A stretch of DNA of 14,493 bases from Candidatus Omnitrophota bacterium (GCA_022703295.1 JAKLDX010000015.1:1-14493); one strand, 5' to 3'. Shown: positions 5,896-13,555, counted from the stretch's first letter. Notes: generated by a model from the sequence alone, not told the origin. Program-made: numbers and translations.

Positions 5896-6720
5896 TCAGG
5901 CCTCTATGCATGGTTCGGCTTCAAGTATCCCGTCCATCCTGAAATTGCGTTCCTCATTCTTCAGGTGGCAATGCGCTATTAAATAATACTTGTCATACCC
6001 TCTTTGCAGCACCTTGGGCGTTATAACGCGCCTGGTAACGGTGTTATGCCACACCGATTGATACTTTATATTAAGTTTCTTTTGCTCTCTTATGGCCTCT
6101 TCTATCAGTTTGAACTTATAATCTTTGACGATCTTTACCGCAGGCGGCCTCTTTCTCTGGAACTGCGCTATCTCCTCGATAGTCTCAACGCCGTTTGCAG
6201 CCAAAGCATCCAGCTCCTTCTGAAATACTTTCATCGTCACGATCGTATCGTCCATGGCCCTGTGATTTGCTAAAGTCTGTATGCCGAGAGATTCGGCCAC
6301 ATTGGCAAGATTGTACCTTCCTATGCCGGGAAACAACTTTCTCGCGAGGGCGAGGGCGTCTATTATGATATAATCCTTCAGGATTTCGCTTTTTTCTCCG
6401 AGCGCGCTTTCGAGAAAACCGAGATCGAAACCGGCGTTATAAGCGACGAGCGCGCTTCCTTTTATAAAACGCATGAATTCCGGCAGGACCTCGTCTATGG
6501 CCGGCGCGCCTTCGAGCATCTCGGGAGTTATGCCGTTCACGGCAAAGGCGCCCGACGACAGAGGCCGCCCCGGATCCACCAGAGAATAAAAGCGTTTTTT
6601 CTCTTTACTCTTATCGTTGATCCGGACAGCGCCTATTTCGCATATCCTGTCGCCGGAATACGGATACAGTCCTGTCGTCTCAAGATCGAATACCGTATAT
6701 GTGGCCTTATTTAGCCGCAT
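5896..6720 (-). CDS. DnaQ-type DEDDh 3'-5' exonuclease fused to a C-terminal WYL-like domain
   Basis: The 274-residue protein has two parts. Residues 5-170 form a DEDDh exonuclease: D12 and E14 (VFDLETTG), D99 (NAGFD), H153 and D158 (NHRAMDDT), all five catalytic residues present. This fold is found in the DNA polymerase III epsilon subunit and RNase T. Residues about 203-270 look like a WYL domain: FKLIEEAIREQKKLNIKYQ, RRVITPKVLQRGYDKYYLIAHC, then ERNFRMDGI, the usual arrangement of a nucleic-acid or ligand-sensing WYL module. No helix-turn-helix is seen. It is 4 bp from both neighbours, so it is tightly embedded between the lipoprotein and archease. The exonuclease call is firm; the WYL call is good but rests on motif reading. 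Whether the substrate is RNA or DNA is unknown. Confidence 0.87.
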   Translation of the reverse strand: MRLNKATYTVFDLETTGLYPYSGDRICEIGAVRINDKSKEKKRFYSLVDPGRPLSSGAFAVNGITPEMLEGAPAIDEVLPEFMRFIKGSALVAYNAGFDLGFLESALGEKSEILKDYIIIDALALARKLFPGIGRYNLANVAESLGIQTLANHRAMDDTIVTMKVFQKELDALAANGVETIEEIAQFQRKRPPAVKIVKDYKFKLIEEAIREQKKLNIKYQSVWHNTVTRRVITPKVLQRGYDKYYLIAHCHLKNEERNFRMDGILEAEPCIEA

Positions 6721-6724
6721 CAGC

Positions 6725-7138
6725 TTACCTTTTGTCTTTTCCCAACAGGACTTTATTTACCATAAACATCTTCGCGTTCGTGCTGCGGCTGGACACCTCT
6801 ACACGGGTGTGCGAGGCATCTATCTTGCTGAAGAATACGCCTATGGGCGTAGTATTGATATCCACATAATATACGGCTATCATGCCTTTTGCCGGATCGT
6901 TATCGTAAACGGTCAGCTCCCTATGGGCATTTATGATTTTTTCTACTTTGGCATAACAGGCATCATAATCATAATTGAATATAAGGATAGCGGCATTTTT
7001 CCTGCCTTTTTCCAGCTCTTCCGTAGACGCCCCCAAAGCCTTTTTAACGACTTTCGTCGTAGCGGCGCATCCGGTAAGGCATAAAGACAGGCATAATAAT
7101 GAAACGGCAACCGGATAAAATGTTATATGTTTTTGCAT
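6725..7138 (-). CDS. Predicted lipoprotein of unknown function
   Basis: The 137-residue protein has a lipoprotein signal peptide: a basic start, a hydrophobic run, then lipobox LTGC with lipidated C24. Alanine at +2 argues against inner-membrane retention, so the outer membrane is the likely site. The mature region of about 110 residues reads as a small alpha/beta domain, with alternating hydrophobic strands such as MIAVYYVDI and HTRVEVSSRS. No known family is recognised. The ATG has a good GAGAGGG ribosome-binding site and is preceded by an extended -10 promoter at 7160-7165, so this is the first gene of the operon that continues into the exonuclease, archease, rtcB and serS genes. Its functional link to RNA repair is not obvious. 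Confidence 0.85.
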   Translation of the reverse strand: MQKHITFYPVAVSLLCLSLCLTGCAATTKVVKKALGASTEELEKGRKNAAILIFNYDYDACYAKVEKIINAHRELTVYDNDPAKGMIAVYYVDINTTPIGVFFSKIDASHTRVEVSSRSTNAKMFMVNKVLLGKDKR

Positions 7139-7159
7139 AATCCCTCTCTTTTTAGCCTG

Positions 7160-7165
7160 ATTATA
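7160..7165 (-). promoter_or_regulatory. Extended -10 promoter for the lipoprotein-exonuclease-archease-rtcB-serS operon
   Basis: On the minus strand TATAAT is preceded by TGG, 21 bp upstream of the lipoprotein ATG; the -35 is weak. It lies in the short gap after the exporter operon. No strong terminator is visible between 7166 and 7201, only a weak 6-bp GAATAA/TTATTC stem, so some readthrough from the exporter operon is possible. Confidence 0.6.
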
Positions 7166-7201
7166 CCATATTAAGCCGAATACGAATAAAAACTATTATT
7201 C

Positions 7202-8335
7202 CTACCCCATGCTCTTGCGAAAACGCAAGGCGCTGAAACTGATGACCACGACGCCCATGACAGCTAACGCCAGAAGCTGACCCCACAGGACCTCCAGTCC
7301 GACCCCCTTCAGGAAGATGCTCCTGATGACCACCATGAAATAACGAAGCGGGTTAAAAAAGGTAGACCACTGGATAGGCTGCGGCATGTTAGAGATAGGA
7401 TAAGCAAAACCGGACAGCAAAACTGTCGGCATAAAAAACAGGAAAACCGACATCATGGCTTCCTGTTGCGTAGCCGATATCGTGGAGATGAACAGGCCTA
7501 TGCCTAAAGTCGTAAATAGATATATGCAGGTAGAGAATAACAGCAATAAGATGTCCCCCCTTAACGGAACCTTGAACCACACCACTCCGAGCACGGTAAT
7601 GAGAAAAACCTGGACAAGCGCTATGGTGGCGAACGGAAGCAGTTTCCCCATAATAAGCTCGATCGGCGTCAGGGGACTGACGATCAATTGTTCCATAGTG
7701 CCGATCTCTTTCTCTTTCACTATGGCCATGGCGCTCAGCAAAAGCGACATCATGCTTACGATCGTCGCGATAACACCGGGCAGGTAATAGTCCCTTGATA
7801 TGAGGTTGCCGTTGAACCATGCCCTATCCCTTAAGTCGACGCTCGGATAACTGTCTATCTTTCCGGTAGCGGCGGTCTTCTCCTGCAAAATATCATAACT
7901 ATATTCACTTATAACGCTGTTGGCGTATCCCATTATAACCATTGCCGTATTTGAGTCCGACCCGTCAAATGCCAGCTGGACTTCCGCGTTCTTGTCACCC
8001 TGGAGGTTGCGCCCGAAACCGCGGTCGATATGGATCACCAGGCTTGCCTTTCCCGTATCAAGAACTCTGTTCATCTCTTTCTGGCTGTCGATATAACGTT
8101 CCGGAACAAAATATTTGGAGAATGTGAAACGGCGCAGGAGCTCGCGGCTTTCCACGGTATTATCCTTGTCGTAAATGGCCGTGGGGACATAATTAATGTC
8201 CTTGTTCGCCGCGTACCCGAAAAGTATTATCTGCACAAGCGGCGTAATGAATATGACTGTTTTCATGCGCGGGTCACGGAAGACCTGCTTGAATTCTTTT
8301 ATAAGTATGGCCTTCGCGCGCTCAAAACTTATCAT
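7202..8335 (-). CDS. ABC-2 type exporter permease, YbhR-like
   Basis: The 377-residue inner-membrane permease belongs to the ABC-2 family. The layout is one N-terminal transmembrane segment (about 25-43), a large extracytoplasmic domain (about 45-180), then five transmembrane segments (about 186-206, 231-256, 259-284, 293-315 and 348-369). The hallmark cytoplasmic segment KEKEIGTMEQLIVSPLTP lies at 207-224. PLRYFMVVIRSIFLKG (329-344) is typical of the YbhR/YhhJ group. Its ATG overlaps the stop of the preceding permease by 4 nt (ATGA). It probably pairs with that permease as a heterodimer driven by the two ATPases upstream. Substrate cannot be read from sequence; E. coli relatives export drugs or cations. 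Confidence 0.93.
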   Translation of the reverse strand: MISFERAKAILIKEFKQVFRDPRMKTVIFITPLVQIILFGYAANKDINYVPTAIYDKDNTVESRELLRRFTFSKYFVPERYIDSQKEMNRVLDTGKASLVIHIDRGFGRNLQGDKNAEVQLAFDGSDSNTAMVIMGYANSVISEYSYDILQEKTAATGKIDSYPSVDLRDRAWFNGNLISRDYYLPGVIATIVSMMSLLLSAMAIVKEKEIGTMEQLIVSPLTPIELIMGKLLPFATIALVQVFLITVLGVVWFKVPLRGDILLLLFSTCIYLFTTLGIGLFISTISATQQEAMMSVFLFFMPTVLLSGFAYPISNMPQPIQWSTFFNPLRYFMVVIRSIFLKGVGLEVLWGQLLALAVMGVVVISFSALRFRKSMG

Positions 8336-9468
8336 ACGGCTACCTTCTTCCTGAACCGCCTGATGGCAAGGCCGAACATAAGAAGTGCGAATAATAGCAG
8401 AAAGATCGCTTCATCCCACATAGACTCGATCCCGGTGCCCTTAAGGAATATTTCTCTCAGGATCACTATATAATACCGTGCCGGGATGAAGTATGTGACC
8501 ATCTGAAGCGCTTTGGGCATATTGAATATAGGATAGATGAAGCCTGATAATATTATCGTCGGTATCATTGTAGTCAATGTCGCAAGCTGGCTTGCCATCA
8601 GCTGCGTCCTGGCAACTATGGATATAAGTATCCCCTGTGACAATGCGCCGGTCACGAAGAGGCAGCTTAGCGAAACGAGAAGGAAATAACTGCCTCTCAG
8701 AGGCACCCCGAATACAAGAGTGCCCATAAGCACGCCTATTGTCAGGTCGAAAAACGCGATCGCGAAGTACGGGATGAATTTGCCTATGACCAGTTCCGGC
8801 GCTTTTACCGGCGTAGAGATAAGCTGCTCCATAGTGCCCCTCTCCCATTCCCTGGCAATACAGATGGAGGTGAGGAGCGCGGCGATGATCATTATTATCA
8901 TGGCTATGACGCCGGGGACGATAAACCAGGTGCTCGTAAGCCCCATATTGAACCATATCCTTGATACCGCGTTGAGAGATTTAACCGGCCTTATTCCCTT
9001 GGCGGAAAATGCGTCATATAAAAGTTTCACATTATAACTGGCGACCACCGACTGCACGTAGCCCTTGGCTATGGTGGCGGTGTTCGCATCGCTTCCGTCC
9101 ATCAGAAGCTGCAGCGGCGCGGGTTCATTCGATTCGATGTAGTGCGAAAAGTCCTTTGGGATTACGAGCGCCATTATAACCTCGCCGCTATTTATCATCC
9201 GCTCGATATCCCGGTAATTATCCGTATATTTAATAATCCTGAAATATTTTGAATTCTCGAAATTGAGGAGGAAGTCCCTGGTGACTTTTGAAGAAGCATC
9301 CTGGTTCCATACGACAGTGCGAACGTGGTCTATGTCGAGAGAGAGGCCGTAGCCGAATATGAAGAGCAAAAATATTGGTATGCCGAGCGCCAGGGCGAGC
9401 GAGCGCGAATCGCGTTTTATCTGAACGAACTCTTTCCACGCAATGGCCTGGATCCTTTTTAAGTTCAC
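8332..9468 (-). CDS. ABC-2 type exporter permease, YbhS-like
   Basis: The 378-residue permease has the same plan as its downstream paralogue: transmembrane segment about 24-43, extracytoplasmic domain about 45-175, then five more segments from about 182. REWERGTMEQLISTPVKAPE (206-225) is the family motif and PARYYIVILREIFLKG lies at 329-344. The start is GTG at 9468, preceded by GAAGG six nt upstream. That Shine-Dalgarno lies within the 3' arm of a 10-bp inverted repeat, whose 5' arm follows the stop of the ATPase gene. It also overlaps the end of a possible 14-codon ORF. The 92-bp gap before it is the only loose junction in an otherwise compact operon. Confidence 0.93.
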   Translation of the reverse strand: MNLKRIQAIAWKEFVQIKRDSRSLALALGIPIFLLFIFGYGLSLDIDHVRTVVWNQDASSKVTRDFLLNFENSKYFRIIKYTDNYRDIERMINSGEVIMALVIPKDFSHYIESNEPAPLQLLMDGSDANTATIAKGYVQSVVASYNVKLLYDAFSAKGIRPVKSLNAVSRIWFNMGLTSTWFIVPGVIAMIIMIIAALLTSICIAREWERGTMEQLISTPVKAPELVIGKFIPYFAIAFFDLTIGVLMGTLVFGVPLRGSYFLLVSLSCLFVTGALSQGILISIVARTQLMASQLATLTTMIPTIILSGFIYPIFNMPKALQMVTYFIPARYYIVILREIFLKGTGIESMWDEAIFLLLFALLMFGLAIRRFRKKVAV

Positions 9469-9509
9469 TCCGCACCTTCTTTTATTTCATAAATACACAC
9501 ACGTAGCAT
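9465..9509 (-). CDS. Candidate 14-codon leader or coupling ORF upstream of the YbhS-like permease
   Basis: ATG at 9509 opens a frame encoding MLRVCIYEIKEGAE and ends in TGA, which overlaps the permease start as GTGA. An AAGGA Shine-Dalgarno lies 9 nt before the ATG. Short ORFs arise by chance, so this is only a candidate. Both the ribosome-binding site and the start/stop overlap are what a translational-coupling ORF would show. Confidence 0.35.
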   Translation of the reverse strand: MLRVCIYEIKEGAE

Positions 9510-9557
9510 TTGATCTATTCCTTGTATCTTAAAATCCTGTTCCCCGGGAAGGTGCGG
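9470..9557 (-). promoter_or_regulatory. Long-range inverted repeat able to sequester the permease ribosome-binding site
   Basis: On the minus strand CCGCACCTTC (9557-9548), beginning 3 nt after the ATPase stop, is perfectly complementary to GAAGGTGCGG (9479-9470), which contains the GAAGG Shine-Dalgarno and ends one base before the GTG start. The loop is 68 nt. The 5' arm can instead enter a local hairpin, CCCCG(CACCTTCC)CGGGG at 9559-9542, which would free the ribosome-binding site. The two folds are mutually exclusive. Confidence 0.55.
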
Positions 9558-9560
9558 GGT

Positions 9561-10517
9561 TCATGCGGGAGGATGCTCCTTATCATACTCTTCGATAGAA
9601 GAAACGAAAACGTCCTCTAAGGATGGAAGTATCTTATCCACCGTAAAAGCCCCTGCATTCTCTTTTTCCAGAAATTGTTTTATCGCGGGTATTGCCTTCC
9701 GGCTGTCATAAACAACCGCGTGAATATTTATGCCGAACAGCGCGGCTTCTTTGACGCCTTCTATCTTGCTTAGCCCTACGAGGTACTCCTGGGCGCTATC
9801 AACAGCTATCTCAAGCACCTCTCCCTTCATGCTGTTTATCTTCATTTCCTGCGGCGTACCCGAGGCTATAATGGTGCCGTGATAGATGAGTACCATGCGA
9901 TTGCAGTTCTCGGCCTCATCCATGTAGTGCGTGGTGACAAATACGGTCACTCCCTGGCCCGAGAGCTCCTTTATAACTCCCCAGAAATTAGCGCGGGTTA
10001 TCGGATCGACCCCCGAGGTGGGCTCATCGAGGAATATTATACGGGGTTTATGAAGAAGGGCACATCCGAGAGCAAGCCGTTGTTTCCAGCCGCCGGCAAG
10101 CGTGGCCGTAAGCTTGTCCTCCATGCCCTCGAGCCCGGCCGTACGCAGCGTGTCGTCGAAACGGGCTTTCTTTTCGGCCTGCGGTATCTTGTATATGCCG
10201 CTGTAAAAATCTATATTTTCGCCGACAGTGAGGTCATTATAAAGAGAGAACTTCTGGGACATGTAGCCTATATGTTCTTTTATCTTGCGCTGCTCTTTTA
10301 TTATATCAAAACCTCCTACCCGGCCGCTACCGGAGGTCGGCGGGATTATGCCGCAGAGCATCCTTATGGTAGTGGATTTACCGGCGCCGTTAGGGCCGAG
10401 AAACCCGTATATCTCGCCCTCTTTGACTTCGAAATTGATCCGGTTTACCGCCGTAAAGTCACCGAATTTTTTCTCGAGGTTCTGCACGCTGACGGCTATT
10501 TTATTTTCTGCTGCCAT
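9561..10517 (-). CDS. ABC exporter ATPase (second half of a split YbhF)
   Basis: The 318-residue ABC ATPase powers the ABC-2 permeases. Walker A GPNGAGKST lies at 41-49, the Q-loop YMSQKFSLY at 85-93, signature LAGGWKQRL at 140-148 (Ser replaced by Ala), Walker B IIFLDEP at 160-166 and the H-loop histidine is H197. After about 220 a C-terminal extension of about 100 residues follows, as in DrrA/CcmA-type exporters. It begins 13 bp after the stop of the first ATPase. In E. coli YbhF and YhiH the two nucleotide-binding domains are fused; here they are separate genes. The start follows a GAGGCGG site. Confidence 0.95.
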   Translation of the reverse strand: MAAENKIAVSVQNLEKKFGDFTAVNRINFEVKEGEIYGFLGPNGAGKSTTIRMLCGIIPPTSGSGRVGGFDIIKEQRKIKEHIGYMSQKFSLYNDLTVGENIDFYSGIYKIPQAEKKARFDDTLRTAGLEGMEDKLTATLAGGWKQRLALGCALLHKPRIIFLDEPTSGVDPITRANFWGVIKELSGQGVTVFVTTHYMDEAENCNRMVLIYHGTIIASGTPQEMKINSMKGEVLEIAVDSAQEYLVGLSKIEGVKEAALFGINIHAVVYDSRKAIPAIKQFLEKENAGAFTVDKILPSLEDVFVSSIEEYDKEHPPA

Positions 10518-10530
10518 GTCCGGACCCGCC

Positions 10531-11262
10531 TCAGGATTTTTCGTATTCTTTTATTATCATTATGAACGCTTCTTCCAATGTCTTAGCGTTGCATTCTTTT
10601 TTTATATTGCCGGGAAAATCGCAGCGCAGGAGCTTGCCCTTATGCATCAGGCCGACCCTGTGGCAGCGTTCGGCTTCGTCCAGATAACAGGTGGAACAGA
10701 ATATGGTAACTTTCTCTTTCAGTAATTCATAAAGTATGCTCCAGAAATCCCTCCTGGATACCGGGTCGACGCCGTTCGTGGGTTCATCAAGAAATAGTAC
10801 GCGCGGAGTATGGATAAGAGCGCAGGCCAGCCCCAATTTTTGTTTCATTCCGCCGGAGAGCTTTCCGGCAAAACGTTTTTTGAACGGCAGGAGGCCGGAG
10901 AAACCCAGAAGCCGCTCAATGGATTCGGCCCGCTTTTCTTTAGCGACGCCGTAAATGTCGGCGTAAAAATTTATGTTCTCCAGCACGCTTAATTCTTCAT
11001 AAAGCCCGAAGCGCTGGGACATGTAAGCGATGTTCTCTTTCAGGCTCTCGGCGTGTTTCACGGTATCTTTCTCATATACCGTAGCGCTGCCCGCGGTAGG
11101 GTCAAGGATACCGGTCAAAAGCCGCATAGTCGTGGTCTTGCCGGCGCCGTCGGGACCGACCAGGCCGAATATCTCGCCTTCTTCTATTTCGATATTCAAA
11201 TTATCTACTGCGGTAAGCGCGCCGAATTTTCTCGTGAGGTTAACGGTCTTTATCGTAACCAT
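10531..11262 (-). CDS. ABC exporter ATPase (first half of a split YbhF)
   Basis: The 243-residue ABC ATPase has Walker A GPDGAGKT at 36-43, Q-loop YMSQRFGLY at 80-88, canonical signature LSGGMKQ at 135-141 and Walker B VLFLDEP at 155-161. The H-loop position is unusual: the segment reads CSTCYLDEAERC, so the switch histidine is Cys192 (codon TGT). The protein lacks the long C-terminal extension of its partner and ends in a Lys/Glu-rich tail. It starts one base after the adaptor stop with no strong Shine-Dalgarno, so reinitiation is likely. It should form a heterodimer with the 318-residue ATPase in which this subunit's own nucleotide site is partly degenerate. Confidence 0.95.
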   Translation of the reverse strand: MVTIKTVNLTRKFGALTAVDNLNIEIEEGEIFGLVGPDGAGKTTTMRLLTGILDPTAGSATVYEKDTVKHAESLKENIAYMSQRFGLYEELSVLENINFYADIYGVAKEKRAESIERLLGFSGLLPFKKRFAGKLSGGMKQKLGLACALIHTPRVLFLDEPTNGVDPVSRRDFWSILYELLKEKVTIFCSTCYLDEAERCHRVGLMHKGKLLRCDFPGNIKKECNAKTLEEAFIMIIKEYEKS

Positions 11263-11263
11263 T

Positions 11264-12148
11264 TCATTCGACCATTATGTAGGCATCTGCCGGCATGCCG
11301 GGCTTCAGATCGAGGCTGGAATTGTCCGCTTTTACTTTTATCCTGTAGACGTACTTCACCCTCTCCTCGGTGGTCTGTATATATTTCGGGGTAAATTCCG
11401 TCTGCTGGCAGATGAATGATACAAATGCATTATATTTCTTATTCTTATAGCTGTCCGTCATCACATACGCCTTTTGGCCCAGCTTGACGCGGCCCAGGTC
11501 TTTTTCATCTATATAAGCGGTGACCCATACGTCATTCAGGTCTATGGCGGTAAAAACAGGCGCGCCCACCTGCACCACCTCGCCCTGCTCGGCGCTTTTC
11601 ACTATAACATATCCGTTGAGCGGTGAGGCAAGGTCAGCCCACCCCAGCTTGGTATTCGCAAGTTCAAGCGATGCCTTTAGGCGCTCTACTTCAGAACGGT
11701 CGGTATCCGCTTTGGTCTTCGCGGAGTCCCTCTTCTGTGTCGAGATGGCGCCTGCCGTAAGCATGTTCTCTGCCCTTACATAATCGATCTTATCCAACTC
11801 ATATTGAAACTCGGCCAATTTTAACGCCGCCACTGCCTCCGCCTGGACTTTGCTTAACTCATCTTTGTTGAGCCTGGCTACTATCTGGCCTACCTTCAGT
11901 ATAGAGCCCTCGTCCGCCAGGAGTTCCTCTATCTGCCCTTCGACCCTGAAGGATATGCGCACATCGTTGCCCTCGATATTTCCCGAGACCTTTACGATTT
12001 TCTTGTTCTCAATGGTCCTCTCTATCTTGTATGCGAAAAAAGCTGCCGCAACCACGCCGATAATTATAAGAATTAGAAAAACAAGCTTCTTTTTTTTCTT
12101 CACAGGATTGATCTTTTCACTTGCAGACGGTTTTGATTTCTCTTCCAT
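11264..12148 (-). CDS. HlyD/YbhG-type periplasmic adaptor (membrane fusion protein)
   Basis: The 294-residue adaptor links the inner-membrane ABC exporter to the outer-membrane channel. After a basic cytoplasmic tail (KKKKK, 18-21) there is one transmembrane anchor at about 22-40. A biotinyl-lipoyl half-motif follows, VSGNIEGNDVRISFRVEG (about 54-71). A short alpha-helical hairpin runs at about 95-170, then the second lipoyl half (about 172-200) and a beta-barrel. The segment EFTPKYIQTTEERVKYVYRI (251-270) is typical of the YbhG group. The start has a strong AAGGAGG site that lies in the end of the channel gene, and ATG overlaps that gene's stop as TAATG, indicating coupling. Confidence 0.95.
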   Translation of the reverse strand: MEEKSKPSASEKINPVKKKKKLVFLILIIIGVVAAAFFAYKIERTIENKKIVKVSGNIEGNDVRISFRVEGQIEELLADEGSILKVGQIVARLNKDELSKVQAEAVAALKLAEFQYELDKIDYVRAENMLTAGAISTQKRDSAKTKADTDRSEVERLKASLELANTKLGWADLASPLNGYVIVKSAEQGEVVQVGAPVFTAIDLNDVWVTAYIDEKDLGRVKLGQKAYVMTDSYKNKKYNAFVSFICQQTEFTPKYIQTTEERVKYVYRIKVKADNSSLDLKPGMPADAYIMVE

Positions 12149-13524
12149 TATTTTTCCTCCTTGAAAAATTCTTTCCCCATCGTTTTATCAAGAAAAGCCT
12201 TCGCTATAAGATAATCGTAAATTCCGTTGGCCAGATTCCTCTCCACCTGGCTCAGGGACACCTGTGCATCCAAGACATCAAGATTAATCATTACTCCGTT
12301 ATCGTAGCCTATATTCGCGATCTTAAGGGCTTCCTTTGCCTCTTCAATGCCGTCTTTTTCATAACCTATGATGGCCATCGATTCTTTCAGGTCAAGACAA
12401 GCCCTTGTAATATCAACCGCCACCTGATCGGCGGTATTCTCCTTTTCCAGTCCGGCCTGGTTATATTTCACCCTGGCCCCATCCACCTTCGCCTTGGTGG
12501 AGAAGGCATCGAATAGCGGCACGGTTACCTTTCCTCCCACGCTCCAGTTGCTATGTTTATAATTAAACATGTTCGCGACATCGCCGGCTTTATAATTGTA
12601 GTCGAAATTCGCGTTTATCATCGGGCCGTAGCCGGCTTTCGCAAAAGCTATCCCCCACTTTGTCATGTCGACACCCAAAAGCCGCAGAATCATTTGCGGG
12701 TTCCGGGAATATGCCTCGCCCAGGAAATCACCTTCTTTTATCTCTATGAACGCGCAGTCGAGCTTCCCTTCGACGTTCAGCGGATCCTGCATCTTCAGGC
12801 TCAGTAATTTTTTCAACTCTGCCTTTACGAGGTCTATGTCATTACGCGCCTTTACCACTTCGGGAATGACCTTCGAGATCTGGACTTTCGACTGCAGGAC
12901 ATCGAACTTCGAGACCGTACCCTGCTCGAACTTACTTTTCACGTTTATGTAGTGGGCATTCGCCTGGTCCAGCAGGTCCTGCGCTATGCGCGCCGTCTCA
13001 TAAGCGAGGAGAAGCCCGAAAAAAAGCCTTTTCGTCTCGAATTCAACGTCCAGTTTTTTTGCGCGCAGCGTTTCCTGCTGTATCTTCATATTTATCCTGG
13101 ATTGTTTAAGGTTGACGCTGTTTGCGTTGCCGTTGAATACCACCTGGTTGACAGAGAAATCGGCAATGTTATTATTTTGATACCCGAAAAAAATATTCGG
13201 ATCTTTCCCGGAATTGGCAAAAAGACCGGAGCTGATGTTAGGCTGAACGCCGGTATACGTATAACCATAGCTTAAATTCGCCGTGGGAAGAAACTGCCCC
13301 TGCGCCGCAACTATATTTGCCTTGGCAGCGTCTATCTCCTGAGCCTGAATCTGTATGTCTTTATTGTTAAGAAGGGCTGTGTGAATAGCGTCTTTGAGAG
13401 ATAATGACAGAGAGGTTACCGCGTCTTTTTTAATTTCGCCGCATTGCGCAGGAAACGCAATGACGAAAATTATAAAAAAGAGTGCCGTTAATATGAAAGG
13501 GCTCTTACTGATGGTATAAAACAT
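12148..13524 (-). CDS. TolC-family outer-membrane efflux channel
   Basis: The 458-residue protein has a Sec signal peptide (about 1-28, hydrophobic core FILTALFFIIFVIAF). Two repeats of the outer membrane efflux protein domain follow, seen as alternating long amphipathic helices such as LSLKDAIHTALLNNKDIQIQAQEIDAAKANI and, in the second half, KIANIGYDNGVMINLDVLDAQVSLSQVERNL (each shown only as recognisable family pattern). It would trimerise into the exit duct for the adaptor and ABC exporter encoded downstream. Cys28 is not in a lipobox (PAQC), so it is unlikely to be a lipoprotein. It is the first gene of the exporter operon. No Shine-Dalgarno precedes the ATG, and the predicted transcript start is only about 7 nt upstream. 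Confidence 0.94.
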   Translation of the reverse strand: MFYTISKSPFILTALFFIIFVIAFPAQCGEIKKDAVTSLSLSLKDAIHTALLNNKDIQIQAQEIDAAKANIVAAQGQFLPTANLSYGYTYTGVQPNISSGLFANSGKDPNIFFGYQNNNIADFSVNQVVFNGNANSVNLKQSRINMKIQQETLRAKKLDVEFETKRLFFGLLLAYETARIAQDLLDQANAHYINVKSKFEQGTVSKFDVLQSKVQISKVIPEVVKARNDIDLVKAELKKLLSLKMQDPLNVEGKLDCAFIEIKEGDFLGEAYSRNPQMILRLLGVDMTKWGIAFAKAGYGPMINANFDYNYKAGDVANMFNYKHSNWSVGGKVTVPLFDAFSTKAKVDGARVKYNQAGLEKENTADQVAVDITRACLDLKESMAIIGYEKDGIEEAKEALKIANIGYDNGVMINLDVLDAQVSLSQVERNLANGIYDYLIAKAFLDKTMGKEFFKEEK

Positions 13525-13555
13525 GATTTATATGGTAATTATATCATATAAATCA
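13524..13555 (-). promoter_or_regulatory. Perfect 11-bp-arm palindrome overlapping the exporter promoter (candidate operator)
   Basis: The arms TGATTTATATG (13524-13534) and CATATAAATCA (13545-13555) are perfect inverted repeats separated by 10 bp. The -10 hexamer lies exactly in the spacer. This is the layout expected for a dimeric repressor site. No regulator gene is in the window, so the binding protein is unknown. Confidence 0.6.

Noticed and set aside
9879..10565. A 228-codon plus-strand frame
   Set aside because: It is antisense to the ATPase genes, where the full ABC motif set proves the minus strand is coding.
12148..13524. TolC-like protein as a lipoprotein because of Cys28
   Set aside because: The residues before Cys are P-A-Q, which does not fit a lipobox; ordinary signal peptidase I cleavage is more likely.
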